58,822 nucleotides of DNA from the NCBI GenBank assembly GCA_947088345.1, contig CAMUGE010000012.1, positions 1-58,822 of the forward strand, written 5' to 3'. Source of the DNA: an uncultured Roseburia sp. GTDB taxonomy: Bacteria > Bacillota > Clostridia > Lachnospirales > Lachnospiraceae. The notes beneath the pieces are model-generated. The model was not told where the DNA came from, made no database searches, and saw only the letters and a program-made list of their open reading frames with translations. Below are positions 36,455 through 44,795 of this stretch, piece by piece. Positions within the stretch are counted from its first letter, which is position 1. Each line of letters begins with the position of its first letter. The position numbers were made by a program, and so were the translations under genes.

Positions 36455-37150
36455 ATGGTAAAAAATGAAAAAAATATATTAATAATTGACGATGATGAAG
36501 ATTTGTCGCTGATTTTAACAGATATGCTGGAGAGCTACGGTTATTGTGTTACATTTGTGTCTGACAGCGCCGGAGCTTTTCGGCTTTTGTCGAAAAAAAC
36601 GTTTCATTTGATTTTACTGGATATCAATCTGCCGGACGGCACCGGATTTGACCTGTGCCGGGAGTTAAGGAAAGTATCGACAGTACCTGTGATCTTTGCA
36701 AGTGCAAGGTCGGGAGAGAATGACCGTATCGCCGGATTTGACCTGGGCGGGGACGATTATCTGCCGAAGCCGTATTCTATGAAAGAACTGCTTTCCCGGG
36801 TCAATGCGCTGCTTCGTCGTACTTATGGATTTGCGGGGGAGGAGCAGATCGTTGCATTTGGGGATGTCAGAGTAAATATCACGGCAAGGAAAGCGGAGAA
36901 AAACGGTCGGATCGTATCGCTTTCTCTGCGTGAATTTGATTTGCTCGCCTGTCTGTGCCGGTATCGGAATACGGCGGTTGCAAAAGAAAAACTTCTGGCG
37001 GAAGTATGGGGGGCCTATTCTCTGGTGGAACCGTCGACGCTGACGGTACATATCAGGTGGCTGCGGGAAAAGCTGGAGGATAATCCGGCCAGCCCGCAGT
37101 TTATCAAAACCGTTTTCAAAGTGGGATATCTACTGGAGGTGCCTCAATGA
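36455..37150 (+). CDS. OmpR/PhoB-family response regulator
   Basis: 231 residues: receiver domain with acidic cluster IDDDEDLS, phospho-acceptor in LILLDINLPDG and lysine in DDYLPKPYS. The C-terminal winged helix has LSLREFDLLACLC and STLTVHIRWLREKLEDN. It regulates transcription when phosphorylated by the adjacent kinase, whose ATG overlaps its stop (ATGA). No strong ribosome site is visible before ATG 36455, which suggests coupling with the lipoprotein gene. Confidence 0.92.
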   Translation: MVKNEKNILIIDDDEDLSLILTDMLESYGYCVTFVSDSAGAFRLLSKKTFHLILLDINLPDGTGFDLCRELRKVSTVPVIFASARSGENDRIAGFDLGGDDYLPKPYSMKELLSRVNALLRRTYGFAGEEQIVAFGDVRVNITARKAEKNGRIVSLSLREFDLLACLCRYRNTAVAKEKLLAEVWGAYSLVEPSTLTVHIRWLREKLEDNPASPQFIKTVFKVGYLLEVPQ

Positions 37151-38328
37151 AAAAAAGGCTGTTAGGAGTTTCCGTACTGTTTTCTTTTGCGATTCTGATG
37201 ACAGCAGTATTGTTTGGTCTTTTGAAAGTTGAAAACAATAGACAGGATATAACGGAGAAACAGATTGTAGCAGTAAATGAACTGGAACAGCTTGCCCGAA
37301 GCGGCGATATGAAGACAATGCAATTAAAATCCGAGAGACTGCAGGAGAGCCTGCGGTCTTTTTCAAAAGAGGAAAGTTTCGACGCAGGATATATATTGAT
37401 TGCCGCTCTCTGCGTTGCATCTATTATAGTTGCGTTCTGTTATATTGATCGTGTTATTCTCGGCCCGTTTGATCAGATGAAATCGTATGTCAGTCAGATT
37501 GCGCAGGGGAATTTTGACATTGCTCTTGCATATGAGCGCTCCAACTATTTTGGAGAGTTTACCTGGGCATTTGACAGTATGAGACGGGAAATTACGAAAG
37601 CGCGCTCCGGCGAGAGGCAGGCGATTGAAAACAATAAAACAGTTATTGCGACGCTTTCGCATGATATCAGGACGCCGATTGCTTCGATTCGCGCATATGC
37701 GGAGGGGCTTGAGGCAAATCTGGATTGCTCGGCCGAGCGCAGACAGAGGTATATTGCGGTGATTCTGAAAAAGTGCGACGAGGTTTCTGCATTGACTGAC
37801 GATTTGGTTTTACATTCTGTTGCGGATCTGGATAAATTGAAAATTCAGACGATACAGTTTGAACTCTGTGCATTTATGAGAAACGACGTCGCCGAGATTT
37901 CCGCAGGACGGGGCGACGTAAGGATTGTGCTGCCGGATGAAGAAATAACGGTGAATGCAGACCCAAACAGATTGCTGCAGGTCTGTGAGAATCTGATTAA
38001 CAATTCCAGAAAATATGCAAAGACAAAAATTGACGTCAAAGTAGCGGGGCGGGAGGATACGGTTTCAATTTCCTTTCGTGATTATGGCAGCGGAATTTTT
38101 GATGAGGATATTCCGTTTATTTTTGATAAATTCTATCGCGGAAAAAACAGCGCTCTCGAGCAGGGATCAGGCCTTGGTCTTTATATTGTAAAATATATTA
38201 CGGAGCAGATGGGCGGATTTCTTGAGTTTTCCAACGGTACACAGGGGCTTGAGGTAGTTGTTGTGCTGCCGATGGCAAAAGTTTCAGGGAAAAAAAAGAA
38301 CCGGATTGAAATGTCAGGCGAAGAATAG
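37147..38328 (+). CDS. Membrane sensor histidine kinase
   Basis: 393 residues. Two membrane helices (about 7-25 and 78-100) enclose a short extracytoplasmic loop of about 50 residues, then HAMP, the phospho-His motif ATLSHDIRTPIASIRAYAEG, an N box (ENLINNSRKYAKT), RDYGSGIFDED and GSGLGLYIVKYI. The small loop suggests sensing in the membrane or through a partner, possibly the lipoprotein two genes upstream. Translationally coupled to the regulator. The trpB2 promoter lies in its last codons. Confidence 0.92.
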   Translation: MKKRLLGVSVLFSFAILMTAVLFGLLKVENNRQDITEKQIVAVNELEQLARSGDMKTMQLKSERLQESLRSFSKEESFDAGYILIAALCVASIIVAFCYIDRVILGPFDQMKSYVSQIAQGNFDIALAYERSNYFGEFTWAFDSMRREITKARSGERQAIENNKTVIATLSHDIRTPIASIRAYAEGLEANLDCSAERRQRYIAVILKKCDEVSALTDDLVLHSVADLDKLKIQTIQFELCAFMRNDVAEISAGRGDVRIVLPDEEITVNADPNRLLQVCENLINNSRKYAKTKIDVKVAGREDTVSISFRDYGSGIFDEDIPFIFDKFYRGKNSALEQGSGLGLYIVKYITEQMGGFLEFSNGTQGLEVVVVLPMAKVSGKKKNRIEMSGEE

Positions 38329-38334
38329 TATAAT
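38306..38334 (+). promoter_or_regulatory. Promoter of trpB2, within the kinase gene's 3' end
   Basis: TTGAAA (38306-38311), exactly 17 bp, TATAAT (38329-38334). The leader then forms CAAATGG/CCATTTG (38347-38362). Confidence 0.7.
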
Positions 38335-38377
38335 GTCACCATAAAACAAATGGCCCCATTTGGAGCCGGTCTAAGAA

Positions 38378-39757
38378 ATGGAGAAAAAAATGGATAAAAC
38401 AATACCTTACAAAATTTACCTGGAAGAAAATGAGATGCCCACGCAGTGGTATAATGTGCGCGCCGATATGAAAAAAAAGCCGGCGCCGCTTTTGAATCCG
38501 GGTACGAAACAGCCTGTAACGGAAGACGAGCTTTCCGGTGTTTTCTGCAGAGAGCTTGCGAAACAGGAACTGGATGATACCACGACGTTTTTTGATATCC
38601 CGCAGGAAATCCGGGATTTTTATAAAATGTACCGTCCCTCGCCGCTTGTGCGGGCTTATTGTCTGGAAGAGAAACTGGATACGCCGGCGCATATTTATTA
38701 CAAATTTGAAGGAAATAACACATCGGGAAGCCATAAGTTAAATTCTGCGATCGCGCAGGCTTATTATGCAAAGAAACAGGGATTAAAAGGCGTGACAACA
38801 GAGACGGGCGCCGGGCAGTGGGGCACTGCTCTTTCCATGGCGTGTTCTTATTTTGATCTTGACTGTCAGGTCTATATGGTGAAATGTTCTTATGAGCAAA
38901 AGCCGTTTCGGCGGGAAGTGATGCGCACATATGGGGCGAAAGTAACGCCGAGTCCGTCGATGAATACTAACGTAGGAAGAAAGATTAATGAAGAATTTCC
39001 GGGTACGACAGGCAGTCTTGGATGTGCGATCTCAGAGGCGGTTGAGGCCGCAACGACACAGGAGGGGTACCGGTATGTGCTTGGCTCTGTGCTTGCACAG
39101 GTGTTGCTGCATCAGTCTATTATCGGATTGGAGACGAAAGCCGCATTAGATAAGTACGGCGTCCGTGCGGATGTGATTATCGGCTGCGCCGGTGGCGGTT
39201 CCAATCTGGGTGGTTTGATCTCTCCGTTTGCGGGTGAAGTTTTAAGAGGCGAGGCGAATTACCGGATGATAGCGGTGGAGCCGGCTTCCTGCCCGAGTTT
39301 GACGAGAGGCACATATGCCTATGACTTCTGTGATACCGGAAAAGTGTGTCCGCTTGCAAAAATGTATACGCTTGGCAGCGGATTTATACCGTCTGCAAAT
39401 CATGCGGGAGGGCTTCGCTATCATGGCATGAGTTCTACCGTATCCGAGTTATATGACCAGGGACTTTTGGACGCAAGGAGCGTGGAACAGACAGAGGTAT
39501 TTAAAGCGGCGCAGACTTTTGCAAAGGTAGAGGGGATTTTGCCTGCGCCTGAAAGCAGTCATGCGATCAAGGCGGCCATAGACGAGGCATTAAAGTGCAA
39601 AGAGACCGGGGAACAGAAAAATATTGTATTTGGTTTGACTGGAACAGGCTATTTTGATATGGTGGCATACCAGAGATTCAATGACGGCGATATGAGCGAT
39701 TTTATTCCCACAGACGAAGAACTGGCGGCATCGATTGCAAAGCTGCCGAAAGTATAA
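38378..39757 (+). CDS. TrpB2-type tryptophan synthase beta-like PLP enzyme
   Basis: 459 residues, longer than TrpB1 (about 400) and with the TrpB2 pattern: an extended N-terminus, PSPLVRAYCLEE, and PLP lysine K120 in NNTSGSHKLNSA. The phosphate loop is GCAGGGSNLGG. TrpB2 enzymes condense indole with serine and often act without TrpA. No trpA or other trp gene is nearby, consistent with indole salvage or an unknown role. The start may be ATG 38378 or 38390; the latter has GGAGA at better spacing. Confidence 0.9.
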   Translation: MEKKMDKTIPYKIYLEENEMPTQWYNVRADMKKKPAPLLNPGTKQPVTEDELSGVFCRELAKQELDDTTTFFDIPQEIRDFYKMYRPSPLVRAYCLEEKLDTPAHIYYKFEGNNTSGSHKLNSAIAQAYYAKKQGLKGVTTETGAGQWGTALSMACSYFDLDCQVYMVKCSYEQKPFRREVMRTYGAKVTPSPSMNTNVGRKINEEFPGTTGSLGCAISEAVEAATTQEGYRYVLGSVLAQVLLHQSIIGLETKAALDKYGVRADVIIGCAGGGSNLGGLISPFAGEVLRGEANYRMIAVEPASCPSLTRGTYAYDFCDTGKVCPLAKMYTLGSGFIPSANHAGGLRYHGMSSTVSELYDQGLLDARSVEQTEVFKAAQTFAKVEGILPAPESSHAIKAAIDEALKCKETGEQKNIVFGLTGTGYFDMVAYQRFNDGDMSDFIPTDEELAASIAKLPKV

Positions 39758-39765
39758 GCGTGAAA

Positions 39766-40311
39766 ATGATTACCTACAGAACTTTAAAGGAAGACGAAAT
39801 TAAACGGGAGCTGTTTCGGTATTTTATCCGCCGTCAGGTTGTAACAGATTGCAGGCGAAAGGAACAGGGAAAATGGGTCATAAAAAGCGATCCGTTTATC
39901 GACGACTGGTCAGAGCAGGATTATTGGACGCTGGTTTCCTGTTTAAAACATACGCTGTCTGCCGGTGGATATGTATCCGCTGCTTTTTGTGATAATCGGT
40001 TAAAAGGATTTGTGTCTGTGGAAGCGGAATTTTTTGGCAGCCGAAAGAATTATCTGGATCTTTCCAGTCTGCATGTTTCGGAGGACATGCGGGGAAATGG
40101 AATCGGAAAAGAGCTCTTTTTGCTGGCAATGAGCTTTGCAAAGAAAAAAGGCGCCGAAAAACTCTATATTTCTGCGCATTCCGCGATAGAGAGTCAGTTG
40201 TTTTATCAGGCAATGGGCTGTGTGGAGGCTTTGGAGTATAATCAGAGACATGTTGAGGAAGAACCTTATGACTGCCAGCTGGAAGTCAGTTTAAGAAGAA
40301 CTTCTTCATAA
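39766..40311 (+). CDS. GNAT family N-acetyltransferase
   Basis: 181 residues from ATG 39766 (a GTG at 39760 is in frame). The acetyl-CoA motif is LHVSEDMRGNGIGKELFLLA, followed by the GAEKLYISAHS strand and FYQAMGC, as in GNAT enzymes acting on small molecules or protein N-termini. The substrate cannot be inferred. It begins eight bases after trpB2 and probably relies on coupled translation, as no good ribosome site is seen. A long inverted repeat follows. Confidence 0.85.
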   Translation: MITYRTLKEDEIKRELFRYFIRRQVVTDCRRKEQGKWVIKSDPFIDDWSEQDYWTLVSCLKHTLSAGGYVSAAFCDNRLKGFVSVEAEFFGSRKNYLDLSSLHVSEDMRGNGIGKELFLLAMSFAKKKGAEKLYISAHSAIESQLFYQAMGCVEALEYNQRHVEEEPYDCQLEVSLRRTSS

Positions 40312-40334
40312 GTTATGTCGAACTAAGTTTCATA

Positions 40335-40374
40335 CTGTAGAATCCAACGCCATGCATGGGGCTGGATTCTACAG
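40335..40374. terminator. 12-bp perfect inverted repeat between convergent genes
   Basis: CTGTAGAATCCA (40335-40346) and TGGATTCTACAG (40363-40374) pair perfectly around 16 nt that can itself pair in part (GCC/GGC). It sits between the GNAT and the minus-strand small gene, so a bidirectional terminator is likely. However, neither side has a clear T-tract. Confidence 0.55.
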
Positions 40375-40397
40375 ACAGATAACAAACGGTAAGAAAA

Positions 40398-40649
40398 CTA
40401 GGAGTCTTCTGTGTCTGTGAGCGCATCGCTGGCATAGTGTTGTGCAAGAAATGCAATGACGTCCGCAATGGTCGGGGAATCTTCGCCATCTCTGGGAGGT
40501 ATGTGTTTCCAGAAATATTTTAATTCCGGAATATTACTTTTTAGTGCGATTCCCACCGCGAGTCCTATTTTGCTGATGACTTCATCGACAGTTATGTTTT
40601 CTTTCTGTGCAATCTGTCGCAATGCTTTTTTTGTTTTTTCCTGATCCAT
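40398..40649 (-). CDS. Small Spo0A C-terminal-domain-like protein
   Basis: An 83-residue helical protein. The segments ITVDEVISKIGLAVGIAL and LKYFWKHIPPRDGEDSPTIA, then DVIAFLAQH, follow the layout of small Firmicute proteins annotated as Spo0A C-terminal-domain-like. They lack a receiver domain and their role is unknown. AAGGAGG lies seven bases before the ATG. It is divergent from the VTC/CotH cassette across a 256-bp AT-rich gap. Confidence 0.65.
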   Translation of the reverse strand: MDQEKTKKALRQIAQKENITVDEVISKIGLAVGIALKSNIPELKYFWKHIPPRDGEDSPTIADVIAFLAQHYASDALTDTEDS

Positions 40650-40718
40650 AAGTTATCCTCCTTATCGTATTTTGGCACACCTGCAAAAGCGATTATTTTA
40701 TGATTTTTGCACGGATAC

Positions 40719-40859
40719 ATTATAACACTAATTTGGATAAAAATCACCCGGTTTTTTAAATTTTTTTCATCTAAATTTTCTATATTCTGTAAGCTTTTCA
40801 ATTTTTTCTCACAGGTTTTCCATAATATGGTCACAAATTCTGTTTATTCTTGTTATGAT
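40719..40859. promoter_or_regulatory. Divergent promoter region between the small gene and the VTC gene
   Basis: On the minus strand TATAAT lies at 40724-40719 with no clear -35. On the plus strand an extended -10, TGT-TATGAT (40851-40859), is 47 bp before the VTC start. The stretch between is unusually AT-rich with T runs. Confidence 0.45.
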
Positions 40860-40905
40860 TTCAATTGCAAAAAATATGGATAAAGCAGGGGAAAAGGAGG
40901 AATGA

Positions 40906-41574
40906 ATGAGACATGAATACAAGCACCGGATTAATTATGAAGATTATCTGGCGATAAGGAGCAGACTTCGCGCTCTGGCGTCCCGGGACGCGCATGTGGG
41001 CGCCGACGGGACGTATCTGGTACATAGCCTGTATTTTGACAATCTGTATGACAAAGCGCTTCGTGAAAAGATAGACGGTGTGGAAAACCGGGAGAAGTTT
41101 CGGATTCGGTATTACAACGGCGATGCGGATTATATCCGGCTGGAGAAAAAAAGCAAACAGCATGGTCTTTGTGAAAAACAGGCGGCGCCTCTGACCAAAG
41201 AAGAGGTTTGCGCAATCTGTAACGGTGAAATTGACTTTTTGCGGTTAAAAAATAACCGTCTCTTACAGGAACTCTATGCAAAGATGCGATATCAGTTATT
41301 AAAGCCGATCGTACTGGTTGACTATCGGCGTGAGCCGTATGTGTATGCGCCCGGGAACGTGCGTATCACATTTGACAGTGAGATCAGGACAGGACTGTAT
41401 CATCGGCGTCTGTTTACAGAGACTTATGCTACTGCGCCGACAGAGTGCGGCGCAATCATAATGGAAGTAAAATACGACGCATTTTTGCCGGAGATTATGG
41501 AAAAAGCAGTGCGTGTGCCCGGACGCTCTTCGATGGCGTACAGCAAATATGCAGCGTGCAGGATGTATGGATAG
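40906..41574 (+). CDS. VTC-domain polyphosphate polymerase-like protein
   Basis: 222 residues of the VTC fold, the triphosphate-tunnel family whose yeast member Vtc4 makes polyphosphate from ATP. Basic and acidic tunnel residues are visible in RHEYKHRI, REKFRIRYYN, IRLEKKSKQ, VDYRREPYVY, VRITFDSEI and IIMEVKYD. No SPX or membrane domain is present. It is followed after 12 bp by a DUF4956 membrane protein and then CotH, a cassette seen in many bacteria. Polymerase activity is inferred from family, not shown. Confidence 0.88.
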   Translation: MRHEYKHRINYEDYLAIRSRLRALASRDAHVGADGTYLVHSLYFDNLYDKALREKIDGVENREKFRIRYYNGDADYIRLEKKSKQHGLCEKQAAPLTKEEVCAICNGEIDFLRLKNNRLLQELYAKMRYQLLKPIVLVDYRREPYVYAPGNVRITFDSEIRTGLYHRRLFTETYATAPTECGAIIMEVKYDAFLPEIMEKAVRVPGRSSMAYSKYAACRMYG

Positions 41575-41586
41575 GGGAGGATATGT

Positions 41587-42258
41587 ATGACATTTCAGGA
41601 TATTTTTAAATCATCATTTTTGGAAAAAGCGGCGGATTTTGCCGTGATGGATTTTGCGATTGCGCTCTCGCTTTCTTTTGTACTTGGCTTGTTTATTTTT
41701 TTTGTCTATAAGAAAACATTTAACGGCGTCATGTATTCCGCCAGTTTTGGAGTTTCTCTGATGAGTATGGCAATGATTACCACACTTGTGATACTTGCGG
41801 TCACTTCAAATATCGTTCTCTCCCTTGGTATGGTAGGCGCACTCTCCATTGTGCGTTTTCGGGCCGCGATCAAAGAGCCGATGGATATTTCTTTTTTATT
41901 CTGGGCGATCGCCGTTGGTATTGTGCTTGGGGCGGGTCTGCTCCCGCTGGCTGTCTTTGGATCACTGTTTATCGGTCTTATTTTATGGGTTTTCGTCAAT
42001 CGAAGAACAAGCGACCATCCCTATATTATGATTGTCAATTGTAAAGGGAAAGACGTTGAGAGGCAGGTTTTTGATCTGCTGCGTCAGTGTGTAAAGAAAC
42101 AGGTGCTGAAATCAAAAACAGTCTCAAAAAGCGGAATTGAGATGACATTTGAGGTGCGCCTAAAGAGCGCAGACTCTGAATTTGTCAACCGGATTTCGAA
42201 TCTTTTGGGTGTTGAGAGCGCTGTTTTAGTCAGCTATAACGGAGATTATATGTCATGA
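41587..42258 (+). CDS. DUF4956 membrane protein
   Basis: 223 residues with three or four membrane helices in the first 140, including a conserved LGMVGALSIVRFRAAIKEP segment, and a C-terminal cytosolic domain of about 80 residues. The family has no known activity but is commonly beside VTC-domain and CotH genes. GGGGAGG lies six bases before ATG 41587. The stop overlaps the CotH start (ATGA). By analogy with yeast, where soluble VTC domains work with small membrane subunits, it may anchor or channel the product; this is inference. Confidence 0.85.
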   Translation: MTFQDIFKSSFLEKAADFAVMDFAIALSLSFVLGLFIFFVYKKTFNGVMYSASFGVSLMSMAMITTLVILAVTSNIVLSLGMVGALSIVRFRAAIKEPMDISFLFWAIAVGIVLGAGLLPLAVFGSLFIGLILWVFVNRRTSDHPYIMIVNCKGKDVERQVFDLLRQCVKKQVLKSKTVSKSGIEMTFEVRLKSADSEFVNRISNLLGVESAVLVSYNGDYMS

Positions 42259-44006
42259 GCGCCAGTAAATATTTCAATATGATTGTTGCGGCTGCGATGG
42301 CTGCAGCGGTTTTCTTTACATCGCTGCTGTATTATCTGTCAGGGAATCAAAAATTTGTGGAAGCGATGTCGTATCAGGCAGCGATGCCATATGAGGAGAT
42401 GTTTGACCAATTTGAAATTTTACAAGTGGAAATTGAACTGACACAAGAGGACTGGGAGGATATCCTTGCAAATCCGCTTGCCGAAGAATATAAGCCGTGT
42501 GACGTGCGAATCAATGGGACGCTGTATACAGATCTTGCTGTGCGTACAAAAGGAAATACAAGTTTAAGCCAGGTGGCATCCAGCGATTCGATCCGGTACA
42601 GCTTTAAGCTGGAATTTGATCACTATGACGGCAATAAGACATGGAACGGACTGGATAAACTTGTGCTCAATAACCTGTATTGCGATGCTGCTTATGTCAA
42701 AGAGTATATGGCGTACGATATTTTTCGCGCAATCGGGGTGGCAGTTCCCTATTATGCATTTGCGGACATACAGATTAATGGCGCCGATTTTGGATGTTAT
42801 CTGGCATTGGAAGCAGTTGAGGATTCTTTTTTACAGAGAGTGTATTCTGCAAGTGGGAAGCTGTATAAACCGGAGAGCGTATCATTTGGCGGCGGAGGGA
42901 GGGGTAAAATGCCGCCTGCAGACGGCAGTATGACGCAGACGCCAGGGGAAGCAGGCGAAAACATGCAAAAAGCTTTTGAGTCGGCGTTCAGGGAACCGTT
43001 CGATAAGACATCGGCAGAAAGCGGCGGCATATTTGGGGAAGCGCAGGAAAAGCCGGCGGCAGAGCGTAAGGAACGAGGCGGACAGATACCAGAGATTACG
43101 TCAGACTTGCCGTCAGACGCGGGAGTAAACGGAATGCCGCCGGAACAAAATTTTGTAGGAGGTGAAAAAGACCTTGATCAGGCGTCTGGCAAAGGAGCCG
43201 ATCTTAAGTATACGGATGACAACATCAGCAGTTATAGCGAGATTTTTGACAACGCCGTGTTTGACTCGTCCGACGAGGATAAGAAACGTGTGATAACCGC
43301 TTTAAAAAAGTTATCGGATGGAGAGGAACTGGAAAAATATATTGATGTAGACGCATGTCTCCGCTATTTTGCAGCACAGACATTTCTTGTCAATCTGGAC
43401 AGTTATTACAGCATTTTAAAACACAATTATTATCTTTACGAAAATAACGGACAGCTTACGATATTACCCTGGGATTTAAATCTTGCATTTGGAGGTTTCC
43501 AGTGCAGGGATGCAGACGAGGCGGTAAACAGCGCCATTGATACCCCGATGCAAGAGGAACTGTTAAAGGAGAGACCTCTTTTTGGACAGTTAATGGAGAA
43601 CGAGGAATATCAAAAAAGTTATCACGATTATCTGAACCGGATTGTGGAGGATTATGTGGGCGGCGGACAGTTTACAGCGACACTGTCAAAAATAACATCG
43701 CTGATCGCACCATATGTGAAAAAGGACGCGACGTCATTTTACAATTATGAAGAATTTGTAACTGCAGCTGATCTGCTAAAGGCTTTTGTACTGCTTCGTT
43801 CCGAAAGTGTGTCAAAGCAGTTAAATGGTGAAATTCCGTCTCGCGACAGCGAAAGGGACGAGAATACGTCTCTTGTGGACGCATCTTTCATTGATCTTAA
43901 GGCCATGGGTGTTCAGGGCAGCGACGGCGCCGGAGGAAAAGGAAATATAGATGGAAATATGTTCGGAGGATTGTCTTTACACGGCCGGTCTCCAATGATA
44001 GAATAG
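42255..44006 (+). CDS. CotH family protein kinase-like protein
   Basis: 583 residues with one N-terminal membrane helix (about 8-28), so the bulk is extracytoplasmic or anchored. The CotH domain shows LAVRTKGNTSL near residue 97 and the active-site motif LPWDLNLAFGGF near 410. Bacillus CotH phosphorylates spore-coat proteins. Between about residues 215 and 335 there is a low-complexity Gly/Pro/Glu-rich insertion (starting FGGGGRGKMPP), common in clostridial members. Ser/Gly-rich sequence ends the protein. Coupled to DUF4956. Confidence 0.88.
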   Translation: MSASKYFNMIVAAAMAAAVFFTSLLYYLSGNQKFVEAMSYQAAMPYEEMFDQFEILQVEIELTQEDWEDILANPLAEEYKPCDVRINGTLYTDLAVRTKGNTSLSQVASSDSIRYSFKLEFDHYDGNKTWNGLDKLVLNNLYCDAAYVKEYMAYDIFRAIGVAVPYYAFADIQINGADFGCYLALEAVEDSFLQRVYSASGKLYKPESVSFGGGGRGKMPPADGSMTQTPGEAGENMQKAFESAFREPFDKTSAESGGIFGEAQEKPAAERKERGGQIPEITSDLPSDAGVNGMPPEQNFVGGEKDLDQASGKGADLKYTDDNISSYSEIFDNAVFDSSDEDKKRVITALKKLSDGEELEKYIDVDACLRYFAAQTFLVNLDSYYSILKHNYYLYENNGQLTILPWDLNLAFGGFQCRDADEAVNSAIDTPMQEELLKERPLFGQLMENEEYQKSYHDYLNRIVEDYVGGGQFTATLSKITSLIAPYVKKDATSFYNYEEFVTAADLLKAFVLLRSESVSKQLNGEIPSRDSERDENTSLVDASFIDLKAMGVQGSDGAGGKGNIDGNMFGGLSLHGRSPMIE

Positions 44007-44081
44007 TTTTATTCGAGAGATCGGGGAAAAGCCTCCTGTCCCGGAAAAAAGAGATATGGATTTGGAGCAGAGGAGAGAAAA

Positions 44082-44795
44082 ATGGCATATTTTCCACTCT
44101 ACATTAATATGGAAAGAAAACATTGTGTTGTTGTCGGAGGCGGGGTTGTAGCCGCCGGAAAAGTCGGTCAGTTATTGGACTTTAAAGCCGCGATAACGGT
44201 AATTGCCCCGAAAGTCTGCAGTCAGATGGCACAGTGGGAAAATACGGGAGAAATCACTTTGGTTCAGAGGGAATTTTGTGAGTCTGATTTAGAAGGAGCC
44301 GCGGTTGTGGTAGCCGCGTCAAGTCAAAGAGAAGTAAACCGGTATGTATCAGAACTCTGTCAAATGCAAAAGATTCCGGTCAATGTTGTGGATGACAAAG
44401 AGCTGTGTACATTTTATTTCCCTGCGCTGATCCGACGGGGAGAGGTAGTGATATCTGTTTCTACAGGCGGCAGCAGTCCGGCGCTGGCAGCTTTCATTCG
44501 GAGAGAACTCGAGGCAGCGGCGCCGGATTCTTACGGGAGAGCGGCAGAGATAATGGGAAGATACCGGGAGGAAGTTTTGCGCAGTGTGAAAGACCGGGAG
44601 CGGAGAAAGCAGATATTTCATACAATGCTTGCTGATGTCCTGGCGGGGGAAGATATTACGGAAAAGGAAGTGGCGGATTATTTTGCGGATACCGAAAAAA
44701 ATCAGAATTGGCACAAGGGCGAGTCTTCTTGCACAGGCGCAGACAGATCTGTGGATTGCGGCGGTGAAAAAAAAATATCCGACGATCGAATGTGA
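44082..44795 (+). CDS. Precorrin-2 dehydrogenase / sirohydrochlorin ferrochelatase (Met8-like)
   Basis: Oxidises precorrin-2 to sirohydrochlorin and may insert iron, giving siroheme. 237 residues: NAD site VVVGGGVVAAGKVGQLL, a VVDDKELCTFYFPA block and ISVSTGGSSPALAAFIRREL. It lacks a methyltransferase domain, which is supplied by the CobA fusion two genes on. The last 37 codons overlap hemC in another frame; the tail after DYFADTEK is not family sequence. GAGGAGAG precedes ATG 44082. Confidence 0.9.
   Translation: MAYFPLYINMERKHCVVVGGGVVAAGKVGQLLDFKAAITVIAPKVCSQMAQWENTGEITLVQREFCESDLEGAAVVVAASSQREVNRYVSELCQMQKIPVNVVDDKELCTFYFPALIRRGEVVISVSTGGSSPALAAFIRRELEAAAPDSYGRAAEIMGRYREEVLRSVKDRERRKQIFHTMLADVLAGEDITEKEVADYFADTEKNQNWHKGESSCTGADRSVDCGGEKKISDDRM

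Noticed and set aside
40316-40322. Perfect TGTCGAA (0A box) after the GNAT gene
   Set aside because: It is at a gene 3' end between convergent genes, with no start downstream. Several chance matches of a 7-mer are expected in a window this size.
44629-44795. Frameshift between the Met8-like gene and hemC
   Set aside because: Both genes are complete on their own and are separate enzymes in other species, so an overlap with a late start explains it without a sequence error.
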